From: Hydrogenimonas sp.
GTDB lineage: Bacteria > Campylobacterota > Campylobacteria > Campylobacterales > Hydrogenimonadaceae
NCBI GenBank assembly: GCA_015490295.1
Contig: WFYC01000076.1
Location: 37,000-100,999, forward strand
DNA: 64,000 nt
Reading direction: 5' to 3'
Shown piece by piece: positions 26,234-35,888 of this stretch. Numbering within the stretch: the first letter of the stretch is position 1; the number at the start of each line of letters is the position of its first letter. Position numbers and translations under genes: made by a program. The notes under the pieces were generated by a model, which was not told the origin of the DNA, made no database searches, and was given only the letters and a program-made list of their open reading frames with translations.

Positions 26234-26962
26234 TTAAGCCTCTGCTTTACCCACTCTTTTCATCATCATCGTACGTACCGCTCTGGCCACACCCCAAACA
26301 ACATAGAGAGTTATAATTAAAGCAAAACCCTCAACAGGGTAGAGATAGATCATGGAGGCGGCAACAATGAGAGTGATAAGTGTTTTGGTCAGGGCCGGCT
26401 TTTCGAGATTTATCTTTTTGAAACTCGGATAGCGGATATTGCTCACCATGAGCAGCGAAACAAGAAGAGTCGCCATAAGCAGTATTGCACTGAAAGAGTG
26501 TAAAGATTCATATTGAACGAACATCAATACCCATATCGATACGAATATGGCTGCAGACGGTATAGGTACGCCTATAAAAACTGTTGGATCGGTATTGGGG
26601 CTCATTATATTGAATCTTGCGAGGCGGATGGCCCCGAAAATTATGTAAAGGGCCATGACCAAAACACCCAATTTTCCGTACTCGTTGCCTATATAGAAGT
26701 ATAGTAGAAGCGCGGGTGCGACTCCGAAAGCGACAAGATCGGCAAGAGAGTCGAACTCTATCCCGAATCTGCTGGTCGTGTGCGTCAAGCGTGCAATCCG
26801 CCCGTCGAGCCCGTCAAAGACCAGAGAAAGAAAGATCAACCAGGCAGATTTTTCAAAATTGCCGTTGATAGCAGATACTATCGAGACCACGGCGGTAAAT
26901 ATGGAAGCGGCAGTAAAGAGATTCGGAAGTATGTAGATCAGATGGAACTCTCTGCCTGCCAT
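26234..26962 (-). CDS. pssA: CDP-diacylglycerol--serine O-phosphatidyltransferase
   Basis: 242 residues from ATG 26962, which shares a base with the preceding TGA; TTG 26965 is also possible. About seven membrane helices. The CDP-alcohol phosphatidyltransferase motif is intact: DGLDGRIAR, eight residues, then GIEFDSLAD, giving all metal-binding Asp residues. It makes phosphatidylserine from CDP-diacylglycerol, on the way to phosphatidylethanolamine. It is last in the cheY-prmA-ftsH-psd-like-pssA cluster, the order I recall for Campylobacter jejuni Cj1118c-Cj1114c. Confidence 0.93.
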   Translation of the reverse strand: MAGREFHLIYILPNLFTAASIFTAVVSIVSAINGNFEKSAWLIFLSLVFDGLDGRIARLTHTTSRFGIEFDSLADLVAFGVAPALLLYFYIGNEYGKLGVLVMALYIIFGAIRLARFNIMSPNTDPTVFIGVPIPSAAIFVSIWVLMFVQYESLHSFSAILLMATLLVSLLMVSNIRYPSFKKINLEKPALTKTLITLIVAASMIYLYPVEGFALIITLYVVWGVARAVRTMMMKRVGKAEA

Positions 26963-27588
26963 CAACCGGTCCCGTACGCCAGAAGCGAAAAGCCCCCCAC
27001 CACTTTGTCGCCCGGTGCCACCTCCATCTTTACACCTTTTGGAAGAAGAAGCTCTACAGTACCATCTGTCAGATGAGCCGCTACATCCGCAGCTTCCTGT
27101 GGACCCTCAGAAACGAATATGGGAAGCCCGAGCGCATAGAGACCGCATACAATTCTCATTCTAACAACTTCTCCACCGGTCATCTTCCAGCCGATTGAAC
27201 CGTTTTCGTTGAGTTTGAAAGCGAGTCGGTTCGAAGAGGCCGTAAAGAGACCGTGAACCACCCTCTTTTCACAAAGTTCCCCACGGACCGGTGCACGAAC
27301 CGCACTGCTGCCGTCAAAAATAGATTTTCTAAGCATAATGGAGGTACCGTTCTCATGGCTGCTTATAGACAACACCTTACCGTCTATCGGAGATAGAACG
27401 GCACTTTCCGAAGTTTCCGGCGCTACACGCTCCGGTATATAAAAAAGATACGCCACCAGAAAGCTGACAGTAATAAGGAAAAGATTAAACAGCACTTCAT
27501 CACTGAAAACCAGTACAAAGAGTGTCACGCCCCATACTGGAAGTATGTAACGCCAGCCGATTTTCATGAAGGTACCGTTTGTGCCCAT
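26962..27588 (-). CDS. Phosphatidylserine decarboxylase-related protein without canonical cleavage motif
   Basis: 208 residues: two closely spaced N-terminal membrane helices (about 10-45), then a Psd-like beta domain (VLSPIDGKVLSIS, SIMLRKSIFDGSSAVRAPVRG, HGLFTASSNRLAFKLN, PKGVKMEVAPGDKVVGGFSLLAYGTG). Ordinary Psd self-cleaves at Gly-Ser in LGST or a similar GS motif to form the pyruvoyl group. Here the matching place reads GGFSLLAYG, so the Gly directly before Ser is replaced by Phe. It may be non-catalytic or use an altered site. The gene between ftsH and pssA in Campylobacter is also only psd-like, with the true psd elsewhere. Overlaps pssA; starts 2 bp after ftsH. Confidence 0.75.
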   Translation of the reverse strand: MGTNGTFMKIGWRYILPVWGVTLFVLVFSDEVLFNLFLITVSFLVAYLFYIPERVAPETSESAVLSPIDGKVLSISSHENGTSIMLRKSIFDGSSAVRAPVRGELCEKRVVHGLFTASSNRLAFKLNENGSIGWKMTGGEVVRMRIVCGLYALGLPIFVSEGPQEAADVAAHLTDGTVELLLPKGVKMEVAPGDKVVGGFSLLAYGTG

Positions 27589-27590
27589 TT

Positions 27591-29588
27591 CTACTCTCCG
27601 TACTCTTCGCTGTTTTGAGCCTTTTTATTCTCTTTTTTCAGATCCTCATCTATAGCACTCTCATCGTCCACAAGGCGCGATTTTATACCGTGCTCCTTTT
27701 CGAACTCACGTATAATCTCCCGTACCTTTTTCCCCTCTATCGTCTCCGACTTAAACAGCTCATGAACCATCTGTTCGATCGCCCCGCTATACTCCTTGAG
27801 CCTGTTTACGACATGCTTGTAACGCTCGGAAAGGAAGTTTCGGACAAACTCATCCATCTGCTCGGCGGTCTTTTCGCTGTACTCTTTCTGGCTCATCCCC
27901 CCGCCGAGAAACATGTTTGTCTGTTTTTCCAGGACCATAAGACCGGCGACATCACTCATTCCGTACAGACTCACCATAGACTTGACAATATCGGTAGCCC
28001 GCTCCAGGTCATTGCTGGCACCTGTTGAAATCTCTTTGATAAAGACCTCTTCGGCCGCCCTTCCGCCGAGCAGTGTATCAATCTCGGCGACAAGTTCATG
28101 CTTTTGCATCAGATACTTGTTCTCTTCAGGAGTATTTAACGTATATCCCAAAGCGGCAAGACCTCGCGGAATGATAGAGACTTTCGAAACCTTCCTGGCG
28201 CCTTTTGTAGTCTCCGCTATCAGTGCGTGACCGCTCTCATGATAGGCTACAATACGCTTCTCTTTCGGAGCGATACGGCGTGATTTTTTCTCCAAACCGG
28301 CAATTGCACGTTCGACGGCTTCACGGAAATCCTCCTGCTCGACATGCTCCTTGTTCTTACGCCCTGCAAGAAGTGCCGCTTCATTTACGATATTCGCAAG
28401 ATCGGCCCCCGCGAGACCGGCTGTAAGGCGTGCTATCTCATCCAGATCGACATCCGGAGCCATCTTTATATGCTTTACGTGCACTTTCAGAATTTTGACA
28501 CGCCCTTCGAAGTCCGGCTTGTCCACAAGTACCTGCCTGTCGAAACGTCCGGGGCGCAAAAGAGCCGGATCCAGAACTTCCGGGCGGTTGGTGGCGGCAA
28601 GGACGATAATAGGCGTGTCGGAGCTGAAGCCGTCCATCTCCGCAAGAAGCTGGTTCAGAGTCTGCTCCCTCTCGTCGTTGCCGCCTATCTGGCCGCTGGC
28701 CGCTCTGCTCTTTCCTATAGCGTCTATCTCGTCTATGAAGATGATCGCAGGGGCCTCTTTTTTGGCCTGTTCGAAAAGGTCTCTGACCCTTGCGGCTCCG
28801 ACTCCTACAAACATCTCTATGAAGCTCGACCCGCTCACAGAGAAGAAAGGGACACTCGCCTCGCCGGCTACGGCTTTTGCCAGCAGCGTCTTACCGGTAC
28901 CGGGAGGTCCAACCAGGAGAACACCTTTGGGAATCTTCGCACCCAGTCGGATATAGCGTTCAGGATACTTTAGAAACTCCACGATCTCCTTGACCTCTTC
29001 CTTGGCCTCTTCTACACCGGCGACATCGTCGAAGGTGATATTCGGCTTTTCGGAGTTCACAAGCTTTTTGGCGCTCCCCATACCGAGGATGCCGCCGCCC
29101 ATATTCTTCTGCATTCTGCTGGCCAGAAACATCCAGATTCCGAAGAAAATAAGTATAGGCAGGACCCATCCGAAGAGCACCTCGCCCAGCCAGTTGCTTT
29201 CGACATAGCCACTGTACTCGACACCCATCTTGTCCAAAAGAGGAATGAGGGTATTGTCTTCGCCCACTTTCTTTGCTATAAAGAGGGTTTTGTACCCGCC
29301 CTCATTGGAGATCGCCTTTATTGTCGTCTGGCCGATCGAGACATACTTTATACGACCCTCTTTGATCATCTTCTTTAGATCGCTGTATGGAACGGTCTTT
29401 GTCTGGGTTATAGCCGAACCGCTGCCCATGGAGGCCGTATTCTGTGCTCCGAACTGCCCCTCCTGTGTATCGATAAAACTCTTGAAAAGTATAATTATCA
29501 GCAGAGAGAAGATAGCGAATGTCAGAAGTGGGTTTTTATTGAAAAAATTCTGATCGTTCGGATCTTTTTTTGGATTTTTATCCGCCAT
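27591..29588 (-). CDS. ftsH: ATP-dependent zinc metalloprotease FtsH
   Basis: 665 residues. Membrane-bound AAA protease that degrades membrane and regulatory proteins. Order: N-terminal helix (about 21-38), periplasmic loop, second helix (about 135-155), then the AAA module with Walker A GPPGTGKT near 226, Walker [12 protein letters not shown], second region of homology [19 protein letters not shown]. The zinc motif HESGH is near 451, with the third ligand in the [19 protein letters not shown] region. The first 15 residues and the tail (about 640-665) are hydrophilic and variable. ATG 29588 overlaps the prmA end by 11 bases; the psd-like gene follows 2 bp downstream. Confidence 0.97.
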   Translation of the reverse strand: MADKNPKKDPNDQNFFNKNPLLTFAIFSLLIIILFKSFIDTQEGQFGAQNTASMGSGSAITQTKTVPYSDLKKMIKEGRIKYVSIGQTTIKAISNEGGYKTLFIAKKVGEDNTLIPLLDKMGVEYSGYVESNWLGEVLFGWVLPILIFFGIWMFLASRMQKNMGGGILGMGSAKKLVNSEKPNITFDDVAGVEEAKEEVKEIVEFLKYPERYIRLGAKIPKGVLLVGPPGTGKTLLAKAVAGEASVPFFSVSGSSFIEMFVGVGAARVRDLFEQAKKEAPAIIFIDEIDAIGKSRAASGQIGGNDEREQTLNQLLAEMDGFSSDTPIIVLAATNRPEVLDPALLRPGRFDRQVLVDKPDFEGRVKILKVHVKHIKMAPDVDLDEIARLTAGLAGADLANIVNEAALLAGRKNKEHVEQEDFREAVERAIAGLEKKSRRIAPKEKRIVAYHESGHALIAETTKGARKVSKVSIIPRGLAALGYTLNTPEENKYLMQKHELVAEIDTLLGGRAAEEVFIKEISTGASNDLERATDIVKSMVSLYGMSDVAGLMVLEKQTNMFLGGGMSQKEYSEKTAEQMDEFVRNFLSERYKHVVNRLKEYSGAIEQMVHELFKSETIEGKKVREIIREFEKEHGIKSRLVDDESAIDEDLKKENKKAQNSEEYGE

Positions 29589-30423
29589 TTTTTTCCTTGT
29601 TCTTTTTATAAATTTTTGTACGCCATTCGTTTTTGGCTATCGTTTCGAGAAGCTCCATATCGCTGAAGGCCTCCTCTATGGAGCTCTCTTTGTTGTCAAG
29701 TATTCCGGATAGTATCAAAATACCGCCCTCTTTGGTGCGCGCCTTCAGATCTTCCGCGATCATGCGTAGAATATCCGCGACGATATTGGCGACGACTATA
29801 TCGTAGGACTTTTTCGTTCCGGCTATGGAGCCTTCCCAGATATTTTCGACTCTACAGCCGTTGAGTTCGAAATTTTTTATCGCATTCTCCACCGCCAGCG
29901 GGTCTGTATCGCACGCATCCACCCTCGCTCCGAGCATCGAAGCTGCGATGCCGAGCACACCGCTGCCGCAGCCGACATCCAACAGAGTCGTTCCCCTCTT
30001 CACCCTCCTGCCGATCGCCTCGAGACACCCTGCTGTCGTCTCATGGTGTCCGGAGCCGAATGCCAGCGCAGGGTCGATCGTTATGTTCCTTTTACCCTGC
30101 ACCGGGCTCTCCCAGCTCGGATGAAGATAGAATTCGCCTATCTCCACCGGCTTTATGGACTCTCTATACCGGGCTATCCAGTCTTCATTCCTCTTTTCGC
30201 TAAGCTCCGTGTCTACCTCTATCACATCTTCCAGTCTATCCGAAAGTGCGGCGGCAAACTGCTCCGCACCCCACGCTATATCGTCAAGGGGTTCGCTTGA
30301 ACGCAGGACAAGACTATTTTCGCCTATCTCGATAGAATCCTCGAACAGAGTCTGCAGGAAATCAAGGAACAGCTCTTGATGCGCGGAAGGGGTTACCTTC
30401 AGCTCATGGTAGGTCTCTTGCAT
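29578..30423 (-). CDS. prmA: Ribosomal protein L11 methyltransferase
   Basis: 281 residues. Trimethylates ribosomal protein L11 using S-adenosylmethionine. An N-terminal L11-recognition domain (to about 100) is followed by the methyltransferase core: FGSGHHETTAGCLEAI, motif I TLLDVGCGSGVLGIAA, the acidic VDACDTDPLAVENA, and YDIVVANIVADILRMIA, whose Asn-Ile replaces the usual NPP as is typical of PrmA. It starts on the last base of cheY and overlaps ftsH, so all are probably coupled. Confidence 0.95.
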   Translation of the reverse strand: MQETYHELKVTPSAHQELFLDFLQTLFEDSIEIGENSLVLRSSEPLDDIAWGAEQFAAALSDRLEDVIEVDTELSEKRNEDWIARYRESIKPVEIGEFYLHPSWESPVQGKRNITIDPALAFGSGHHETTAGCLEAIGRRVKRGTTLLDVGCGSGVLGIAASMLGARVDACDTDPLAVENAIKNFELNGCRVENIWEGSIAGTKKSYDIVVANIVADILRMIAEDLKARTKEGGILILSGILDNKESSIEEAFSDMELLETIAKNEWRTKIYKKNKEKNGG

Positions 30424-30800
30424 CAGTCGTTCAGGCCGAGCACCGCTTCGAGCTTCTCTTTGAGAACCTGCGGAGTGAAAGGCTTGACGATGTAGTTGTT
30501 GACACCGGCTTTAAGGGCGGTGATCACCTCGGCCTTTCCGCCTTCCGTAGTGACCATTATTATCGGAATATCCTCGAAAGCGGCATCGGAGCGGACCTTC
30601 TTTACAAGCTCCAGGCCATTCATGTTCGGCATGTTCCAGTCTGTAATCAATACTCCGATATCATCTCTGTTCTGCTGCATCACTTCCCACGCCTGCGCAC
30701 CGTCTTCGGCTTCAAGGAGATCTTTGTACCCCAGGCGGCCCAGAGTGTTTTTTATAATCCTTCGCATTGTCGAACTGTCGTCTACTACCATTATTTTCAA
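30423..30800 (-). CDS. cheY: Chemotaxis response regulator CheY
   Basis: 125 residues, a single receiver domain. TTG 30800 is chosen as start (MKIMVVDDSSTMRRII): it has AAGGAT just upstream and restores the usual CheY N-terminus; ATG four codons later would lose it. Acidic pocket Asp7-Asp8, phosphorylated Asp54 in LITDWNMPN, Thr in IIMVTTEGG and Lys in NYIVKPFTP are all present. Phospho-CheY binds the flagellar switch to reverse rotation. The cheY-prmA-ftsH linkage is conserved in Campylobacter. 30801-30906 upstream is AT-rich with no other feature. Confidence 0.93.
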   Translation of the reverse strand: MKIMVVDDSSTMRRIIKNTLGRLGYKDLLEAEDGAQAWEVMQQNRDDIGVLITDWNMPNMNGLELVKKVRSDAAFEDIPIIMVTTEGGKAEVITALKAGVNNYIVKPFTPQVLKEKLEAVLGLND

Positions 30801-30906
30801 TGGGTATCCTTCATTAATATAGAATATGTTTTGCTCATTTTATCGTCTGGACTATTTAATTAAGATTAAGAATTTATTTACCCATGGGGCAGAAGCGTGC
30901 CTGAAC

Positions 30907-31620
30907 CTAAATCGATACGGCCCTGAAAGCCTCCGCAAGATCGAGAGTTCCCTCGTAAAAGGCTTTTCCGACTATGACTCCTGCAACTTTTCCGATCTCA
31001 AGAAGCGCCATTATATCACGCATATCCCGCACTCCACCGCTCGCTATCGTGTCGACTCCTGAGGCTTTGGCTATAGAGACGGTGAAAGGGACATTCACGC
31101 CGCTCAAGGTACCGTCACGCCCCACATCAGTACAGATAATCGCTTCGACACCGCATTCAGCGAAAGCTTTTGCAAGATCGGTCGCTTTCATGCTGCTGAC
31201 CTCTGCCCACCCCTCTACGGCCACATTGCCATCTATGGCATCTATTCCAACGGCAATCGGATATTTGGCCGCCATATCCTTTACGAAATCGGGATCTTTT
31301 ACGGCAACGGAACCCAGAATAAGCCTGTCGATTCCAAGGTCCAGATACCGTTTTATAGTCTCTTCGTCACGGATTCCCCCGCCGAGTTCCATTTTCAGAT
31401 TGCAGTTTTTGCGAATCTTTTCGATCTGCTCCAGATTTTTCGGCTCACCCGCGAACGCGCCATTGAGATCTACCAGATGGAGCCATTTCGAGCCCATCTC
31501 CTCGAACGCTTTCGCAAGCTGCCACGGCTCGTCGCTATATATTTTCGCACTATCCATCAAACCCTTCGTCAGACGGACGGCTTTACCGTCTTTTAGGTCT
31601 ATAGCAGGCAGTATTTCCAA
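30907..31620 (-). CDS. hisA: ProFAR isomerase (histidine biosynthesis)
   Basis: 237 residues. A TIM barrel that isomerises the ribose of ProFAR to PRFAR. Begins [17 protein letters not shown] with the general-acid/base Asp8; [57 protein letters not shown] (second catalytic Asp) and [12 protein letters not shown] follow. Length typical. It is read after hisH with a 3-bp gap, so HisH-HisA are co-produced; hisF is not in this window. Confidence 0.95.
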   Translation of the reverse strand: MEILPAIDLKDGKAVRLTKGLMDSAKIYSDEPWQLAKAFEEMGSKWLHLVDLNGAFAGEPKNLEQIEKIRKNCNLKMELGGGIRDEETIKRYLDLGIDRLILGSVAVKDPDFVKDMAAKYPIAVGIDAIDGNVAVEGWAEVSSMKATDLAKAFAECGVEAIICTDVGRDGTLSGVNVPFTVSIAKASGVDTIASGGVRDMRDIMALLEIGKVAGVIVGKAFYEGTLDLAEAFRAVSI

Positions 31621-31623
31621 AAT

Positions 31624-32241
31624 TTACCCTTTATACTCGATAAAATTTTTCAAAATTTTCAAACCGTTGTCGTGCGACTTCTCCGGATGCGGCTGTATCC
31701 CGAATATGTTACCGTTTTCAACGGCACTTACAAACCGGTAGCCGTACCAACTCTTTCCTATGGCATACTCATCTGGTGTGACGGCATGGTACGAATGCAC
31801 GAAATAGAGGTAGAACTCGTTCGGAAGGTCCGAAAATAGGGGTGTCGGTTTCTGTACGAAAAGCTCGTTCCAGCCCATATGGGGAATCTTGTGCGGACTC
31901 TCGAAAAGGTTCGGATCGAACGGTACCACTTCGCCCGGTATGAGCCCCAAACCCTCATGCTTTCCGAACTCGCTGCTCCTTTCAAAAAGCAGCTGCATCC
32001 CGAGGCAGATTCCAAGCATCGGCTTCCCGGATACGGCGAACTCCGTCACCGCTTCATCCATACCCCTTTCGCGAAGATGCTCCATCGCATCGCCGAAAGC
32101 TCCGACTCCGGGAAGCAGTATCCTGTCGAAGGCGGCAACTTCATGCGGATCAGAGACCACTTTCGAGTCGGCCCCGATTTTCGCAAGCGCATTGCGCACA
32201 CTTGCAAGATTCCCCATGTTGTAGTCGATTACCGCTACCAT
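31624..32241 (-). CDS. hisH: Imidazole glycerol phosphate synthase, glutamine amidotransferase subunit
   Basis: 205 residues. Class I glutaminase that feeds ammonia to HisF. MVAVIDYNMGNLASVRNAL is the standard start; the nucleophile Cys lies in MLGICLGMQLLFE, and the His-Glu pair in IQPHPEKSHDNG. The oxyanion segment PGVGAFGDAM is present. ATG overlaps the upstream sensor-like gene by one base. Together with hisA it forms part of the histidine pathway; HisF must be encoded elsewhere. Confidence 0.95.
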   Translation of the reverse strand: MVAVIDYNMGNLASVRNALAKIGADSKVVSDPHEVAAFDRILLPGVGAFGDAMEHLRERGMDEAVTEFAVSGKPMLGICLGMQLLFERSSEFGKHEGLGLIPGEVVPFDPNLFESPHKIPHMGWNELFVQKPTPLFSDLPNEFYLYFVHSYHAVTPDEYAIGKSWYGYRFVSAVENGNIFGIQPHPEKSHDNGLKILKNFIEYKG

Positions 32242-33140
32242 TAAGACTCTTTCCTTATGCTTCTAAGATAGAACGAAAGCCCCAGCAGAAGCATCGTTAC
32301 ACCGCCTATCAGATATACCGCATAGACGAGTTTTTCGGGGTCGATTATAGCGAATTTGAAAACGAGCATCAACGCCTCGATTGCCAGCGCTATGATAATG
32401 GATCCCAAAAACCTGACCATCGTCTTGTGTATCTCGTCGTGCTCGCCTCTCTTCTGCTCGCCGAGCACCTCCTCTTCGAATATCGCTTTTACGAGGTCGA
32501 ATATCGCCAGTGAGAGTGTCAGAAGAATCGTAGCTTCGAACATCTCCTTGATATCTATATGGATAAAGTTGAAGCCGTATGTCAGAAAACTCTTTATTCC
32601 GTTGAGAAATAGCAAAAGAGCTACGGCCAAAAGAGCCACCGAAAACATCGTATAACCGATTTTCGAGAATTTGCCGAAAAGCGTCTCCGCAGATGCCGGA
32701 TGAACCATCTTCAGCAGTTTGTCCAGCGGTATGTCCGCACAGACGACATACTGCAGCTGCCCTCTGTCGTTATAGACAGGATAGGCGGCGGTGACCACCA
32801 GGGTACCGCCTATTTTTGATGGGTACGGATCTGTCAGTATGCACCTTTTTTCCCTGACAGCTCTGTAGTAGTAGGCTCTCATCGCCCTGTTCTCCCCTTC
32901 TCCCGTGCGGTAGGCCTGTATACGGCTTACATTGTTTACAATCTGCCGCCCTTTTGGGTCCAGAACATAAAGAGCGTCTATCTCTTTGATCTCTTTTTTT
33001 ATCTTTTTTAGAGCCGCTATTATCGTCTCGAGCGTAACTTCCGGCGTTTTGTTGGGAATATTCCTCGAAAGCAGGTAGCATAAATATGCCCTCGCCTTCG
33101 GACGTACCTCGGAGTACTGCTGAATCTCTTTTATCTGCAA
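32241..33140 (-). CDS. Membrane protein with PDC/Cache-like sensor domain
   Basis: 299 residues from TTG 33140, fixed by AAGGAAG at good spacing. Residues 1 to about 155 look like a PDC/Cache-type sensor: DALYVLDPKGRQIVNNVS, EKRCILTDPYPSKIGGTLVVTAAYPVYND, VVCADIPLDKLL. Four membrane helices follow (about 170-190, 205-225, 245-265, 275-293). Unusually no N-terminal helix precedes the sensor domain, so on simple topology it would lie in the cytoplasm. No kinase, GGDEF or HAMP output is present. It is the first gene of the hisH-hisA unit, overlapping hisH. Function unknown; a ligand-binding membrane regulator is a guess. Confidence 0.6.
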   Translation of the reverse strand: MQIKEIQQYSEVRPKARAYLCYLLSRNIPNKTPEVTLETIIAALKKIKKEIKEIDALYVLDPKGRQIVNNVSRIQAYRTGEGENRAMRAYYYRAVREKRCILTDPYPSKIGGTLVVTAAYPVYNDRGQLQYVVCADIPLDKLLKMVHPASAETLFGKFSKIGYTMFSVALLAVALLLFLNGIKSFLTYGFNFIHIDIKEMFEATILLTLSLAIFDLVKAIFEEEVLGEQKRGEHDEIHKTMVRFLGSIIIALAIEALMLVFKFAIIDPEKLVYAVYLIGGVTMLLLGLSFYLRSIRKES

Positions 33141-33160
33141 TGTATCTTCCTTTGGTTTTT

Positions 33161-33217
33161 AGGGCACCTCTAAAATAATCCTATGCGGATCTCAGAGGGT
33201 TATTTTAGAGGTGCCCT
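33161..33217. repeat. 57-bp element with perfect 18-bp inverted repeats
   Basis: AGGGCACCTCTAAAATAA at 33161-33178 is matched exactly by its reverse complement at 33200-33217, with a 21-base centre. It sits between two divergent genes, where a terminator is not needed, only 21 bp upstream of the TTG start at 33140. The ends resemble short terminal inverted repeats of insertion sequences, so a solo MITE is possible; no target duplication is obvious (left flank TTT, right flank TTA). Confidence 0.7.
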
Positions 33218-33538
33218 TTATTAAAATTGTACCGCAAAAGTTCTATACTGAAGCGTTTTTCGCATAACAGAAAGAAAACTATTTCAAAAGAGTGCGCAAA
33301 AATTACAAAAACAGGCTAAACATATACCCTGTAAAGCCGATTATATCCATCTAAAAGCAAAAGTGAAGCTGCACACTATATAATATACTCTCCTGACTAA
33401 CCGATTAAAACAGATATACCCTTCTATTGCATAATTATTAATTATTGTCTATATCAAAATTAATATGTTTTATTTATTATTAAAGAATGTACTCCTATAA
33501 TTGGAGTGATGCGAATCAAAATTAAGCAGGAGTAAACA
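33218..33538 (+). promoter_or_regulatory. AT-rich spacer and promoter of the lipoprotein gene with an operator-like repeat
   Basis: No ORF is seen in this 320-bp stretch. ACTCC-TATAATT-GGAGT (33491-33507) places a 5-bp inverted repeat around a -10 box TATAAT (33496-33501), so a repressor binding here would block polymerase. No clear -35. TTAA tetramers occur at 33438, 33460, 33480 and 33522, but the region is so AT-rich that I give them little weight. AGGAG precedes ATG 33539. Confidence 0.4.
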
Positions 33539-35878
33539 ATGAGTATACGACCATGGCAGATAAGTACAGTTGCCAGCGCACTGCTGGCAGGCTCCATAAT
33601 CTTCAGCGGATGCGGCGGCGGAGACGATAGCACCCCCGTTACAGCCGCGAGTGTCACCATAAGTGGAAAGGCTGTCGACGAGCTGATTCTCGACGGTGTT
33701 GTCGAAGTACACAAGGGCAGCGCCGCAGGAGCCGTCATAGGCAGCGGCAGAACCGACAGCAGCAACGGTACATATACGATCGATCTCAACGGTTACGAGG
33801 GTGTTGCGGTAGTCAAAGTGACATGTGACGCAACCTCGAGCCTCTACTACCCGGATACCAACACGACGGCACCCTGCCCCACACAGACACAACTCTACTC
33901 GGCGGCTGATGTAAGCGGCGACGTGGATGTAACGGTCAATGTGTCGCCCTCTACACATGTTATGTATATGATGGCTACAGAGGGAGATCCAAGCAGTGAA
34001 ATCGACGGGCAGAAGCTTGAGGAGGCACGCGTGGCCGCCGCTCAGATATTCGGTACGGATCCGATAACTTCCGACCCGACCGAAGGTATTTATGCCGATG
34101 TAATCAAAGCGTTCCACGATGCCGCGGATGAGGCCGGTCTTTCGATTCAGGAGATTGTGGAAGATATAGCCGAAGATGCCGCAGACGGAATCTTGGGAGA
34201 CGATAACAATGCTACGGATATTCTTGCACTGAATATGCTGCAAAACAGTGTAATAACTCCATTTGTAGTAGCTGCAGAGAACAATGAGACTTTTGTCCCG
34301 GGAACGGCGGACGAGGTAGGCACTATCGATGACGTACAGGCTGCAAAAGATTTTTTCCAGAATCTGCGCACCCAGGGAGACAGCCTCTTTAACGATGGAG
34401 GCCTATTCGACACTGAAGCGAAAGGTATGGAGTCAGCCGTAGTAAATGTAACACTTAACGGCGATCTTGCCGGAATGGTTCTTGGAAACCTGCTCAATGC
34501 CGTAAGCTTCGGAATAGACAACAACCTGACCGAGCTCAACACCACACTGGTAATACTTGCGGATAGCAGGAGGGATGCGAACCTGAAAAGAGCGGACCTG
34601 AACGCAACTCTATGGAACTATACGATAACGGACACCATCATTGCGACCGGAGCATCAACAACTGCCGGTAGCGGAACCGTAACACTTCCGGCGGCCGATC
34701 CGTCAACCATAGATCCGGGTAGTTTCACGACCATGACTGCAGCCTTCGACGGAACCATTCCTGCAACGATGCTCTACGAAGCGAATCAGACCCAGCAGAC
34801 CCTGCAGGCCAATGCTACTCTTACAAAGACGACCGACGGGGCTCAACTAGAGGTCGGAGACATAAACCTCTCTACGGCCGACGGTACTATGCTTGGAATC
34901 AAAAGCTTCAAAGCGGATGTCGGATACGACTACAACGCATCCAATCTCAACGATCCTTTACAGTTGAACTACGTGAAACTGAACGAAATCACGCTCAACG
35001 GCGCACTCGACAGCAACTATGCGGCTTCAGCCACTCTCAAAGTCGGCTACGCTATGAACTCATCTCTCGCTACGAACGGCGGATTTACCGAGGTCTTCAC
35101 AACAGAAGTCAACGGCTATGTAGGATGTTACAATGCAAACGATGGTACCTATGTCAGCTTCAACAACAACTCTTTAACAGTGACACTGTATGATAACTCG
35201 ACCTACACACTATATACGGACAATAACGGAAACTTCTATGAAACAATAGCCGGAGAGTATTACTTTAATGACTTCATCAACGCTGCAATTACATACGACG
35301 GCAACTGCTCCAACGGCGGCACTCCGAATATAGACCAACTGTGGGTCAACACAACCGGCGACATCAAAGGTGGAAACAGCGGATATATTCCTGAGAGTAT
35401 GACACTCGACGGCATTATCAAAAACCTCACTACACAGACAGAGTTTGACGGAACATTCGGCGTCACCCTTATGAATGCGGCAGATATGAATCTGAGCGAT
35501 CTGGATCATGTAGTAGACGAACCGCATCTGAAAGCGACCGCAGGCGGAGTCCTGAAGCGGGCAGGGTTTGACGACATGAGCCTGAATCTGGAGGTTGAAT
35601 ATAACCCGGACACCATTACGACAAACAGCAGTCTGGCGTATGTCTATGGCACAATGACTGTAAACGCCGTCTCGCATGTAGATGACTACGGTGACGGAAA
35701 CGTTACTGTGACAAGCGGAAACGGTCTATCGATAACTGTTGTACTCGACAACGGCGATATAAACTACAATACGACCACTCCTCTTACCAAAGACAACAAA
35801 GAGATAGGCTACCTGGATGATGAGACAGGTATCCCGAGAATCAAGTATATAGACGGCACTTTCGAATCGCTTCCATAA
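33539..35878 (+). CDS. Large outer-membrane lipoprotein of unknown function
   Basis: 779 residues. Signal peptide with lipobox FSGC, so Cys26 would be lipidated; GGGDDSTP after the Cys is a typical flexible linker. Residues about 35-110 look like a carboxypeptidase-regulatory/Ig-like beta domain (ISGKAVDELILDGVVEVHKG), then a helical acidic section (about 150-300), then a long beta-rich Asn/Thr-rich part to the end. Four of the five mature cysteines come in two close-spaced groups (VTCDATS/APCPTQ, GCYNAND/GNCSNGG). I recognise no named family. The next gene (10 bp on) is a barrel-like protein, so the pair is probably an operon acting at the outer membrane. Confidence 0.65.
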   Translation: MSIRPWQISTVASALLAGSIIFSGCGGGDDSTPVTAASVTISGKAVDELILDGVVEVHKGSAAGAVIGSGRTDSSNGTYTIDLNGYEGVAVVKVTCDATSSLYYPDTNTTAPCPTQTQLYSAADVSGDVDVTVNVSPSTHVMYMMATEGDPSSEIDGQKLEEARVAAAQIFGTDPITSDPTEGIYADVIKAFHDAADEAGLSIQEIVEDIAEDAADGILGDDNNATDILALNMLQNSVITPFVVAAENNETFVPGTADEVGTIDDVQAAKDFFQNLRTQGDSLFNDGGLFDTEAKGMESAVVNVTLNGDLAGMVLGNLLNAVSFGIDNNLTELNTTLVILADSRRDANLKRADLNATLWNYTITDTIIATGASTTAGSGTVTLPAADPSTIDPGSFTTMTAAFDGTIPATMLYEANQTQQTLQANATLTKTTDGAQLEVGDINLSTADGTMLGIKSFKADVGYDYNASNLNDPLQLNYVKLNEITLNGALDSNYAASATLKVGYAMNSSLATNGGFTEVFTTEVNGYVGCYNANDGTYVSFNNNSLTVTLYDNSTYTLYTDNNGNFYETIAGEYYFNDFINAAITYDGNCSNGGTPNIDQLWVNTTGDIKGGNSGYIPESMTLDGIIKNLTTQTEFDGTFGVTLMNAADMNLSDLDHVVDEPHLKATAGGVLKRAGFDDMSLNLEVEYNPDTITTNSSLAYVYGTMTVNAVSHVDDYGDGNVTVTSGNGLSITVVLDNGDINYNTTTPLTKDNKEIGYLDDETGIPRIKYIDGTFESLP

Positions 35879-35888
35879 AAGAGCGAAC

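Noticed and set aside
33470..34243. 257-codon open frame on the minus strand
   Set aside because: Antisense to the lipoprotein gene, which has a signal peptide, lipobox and ribosome-binding site.
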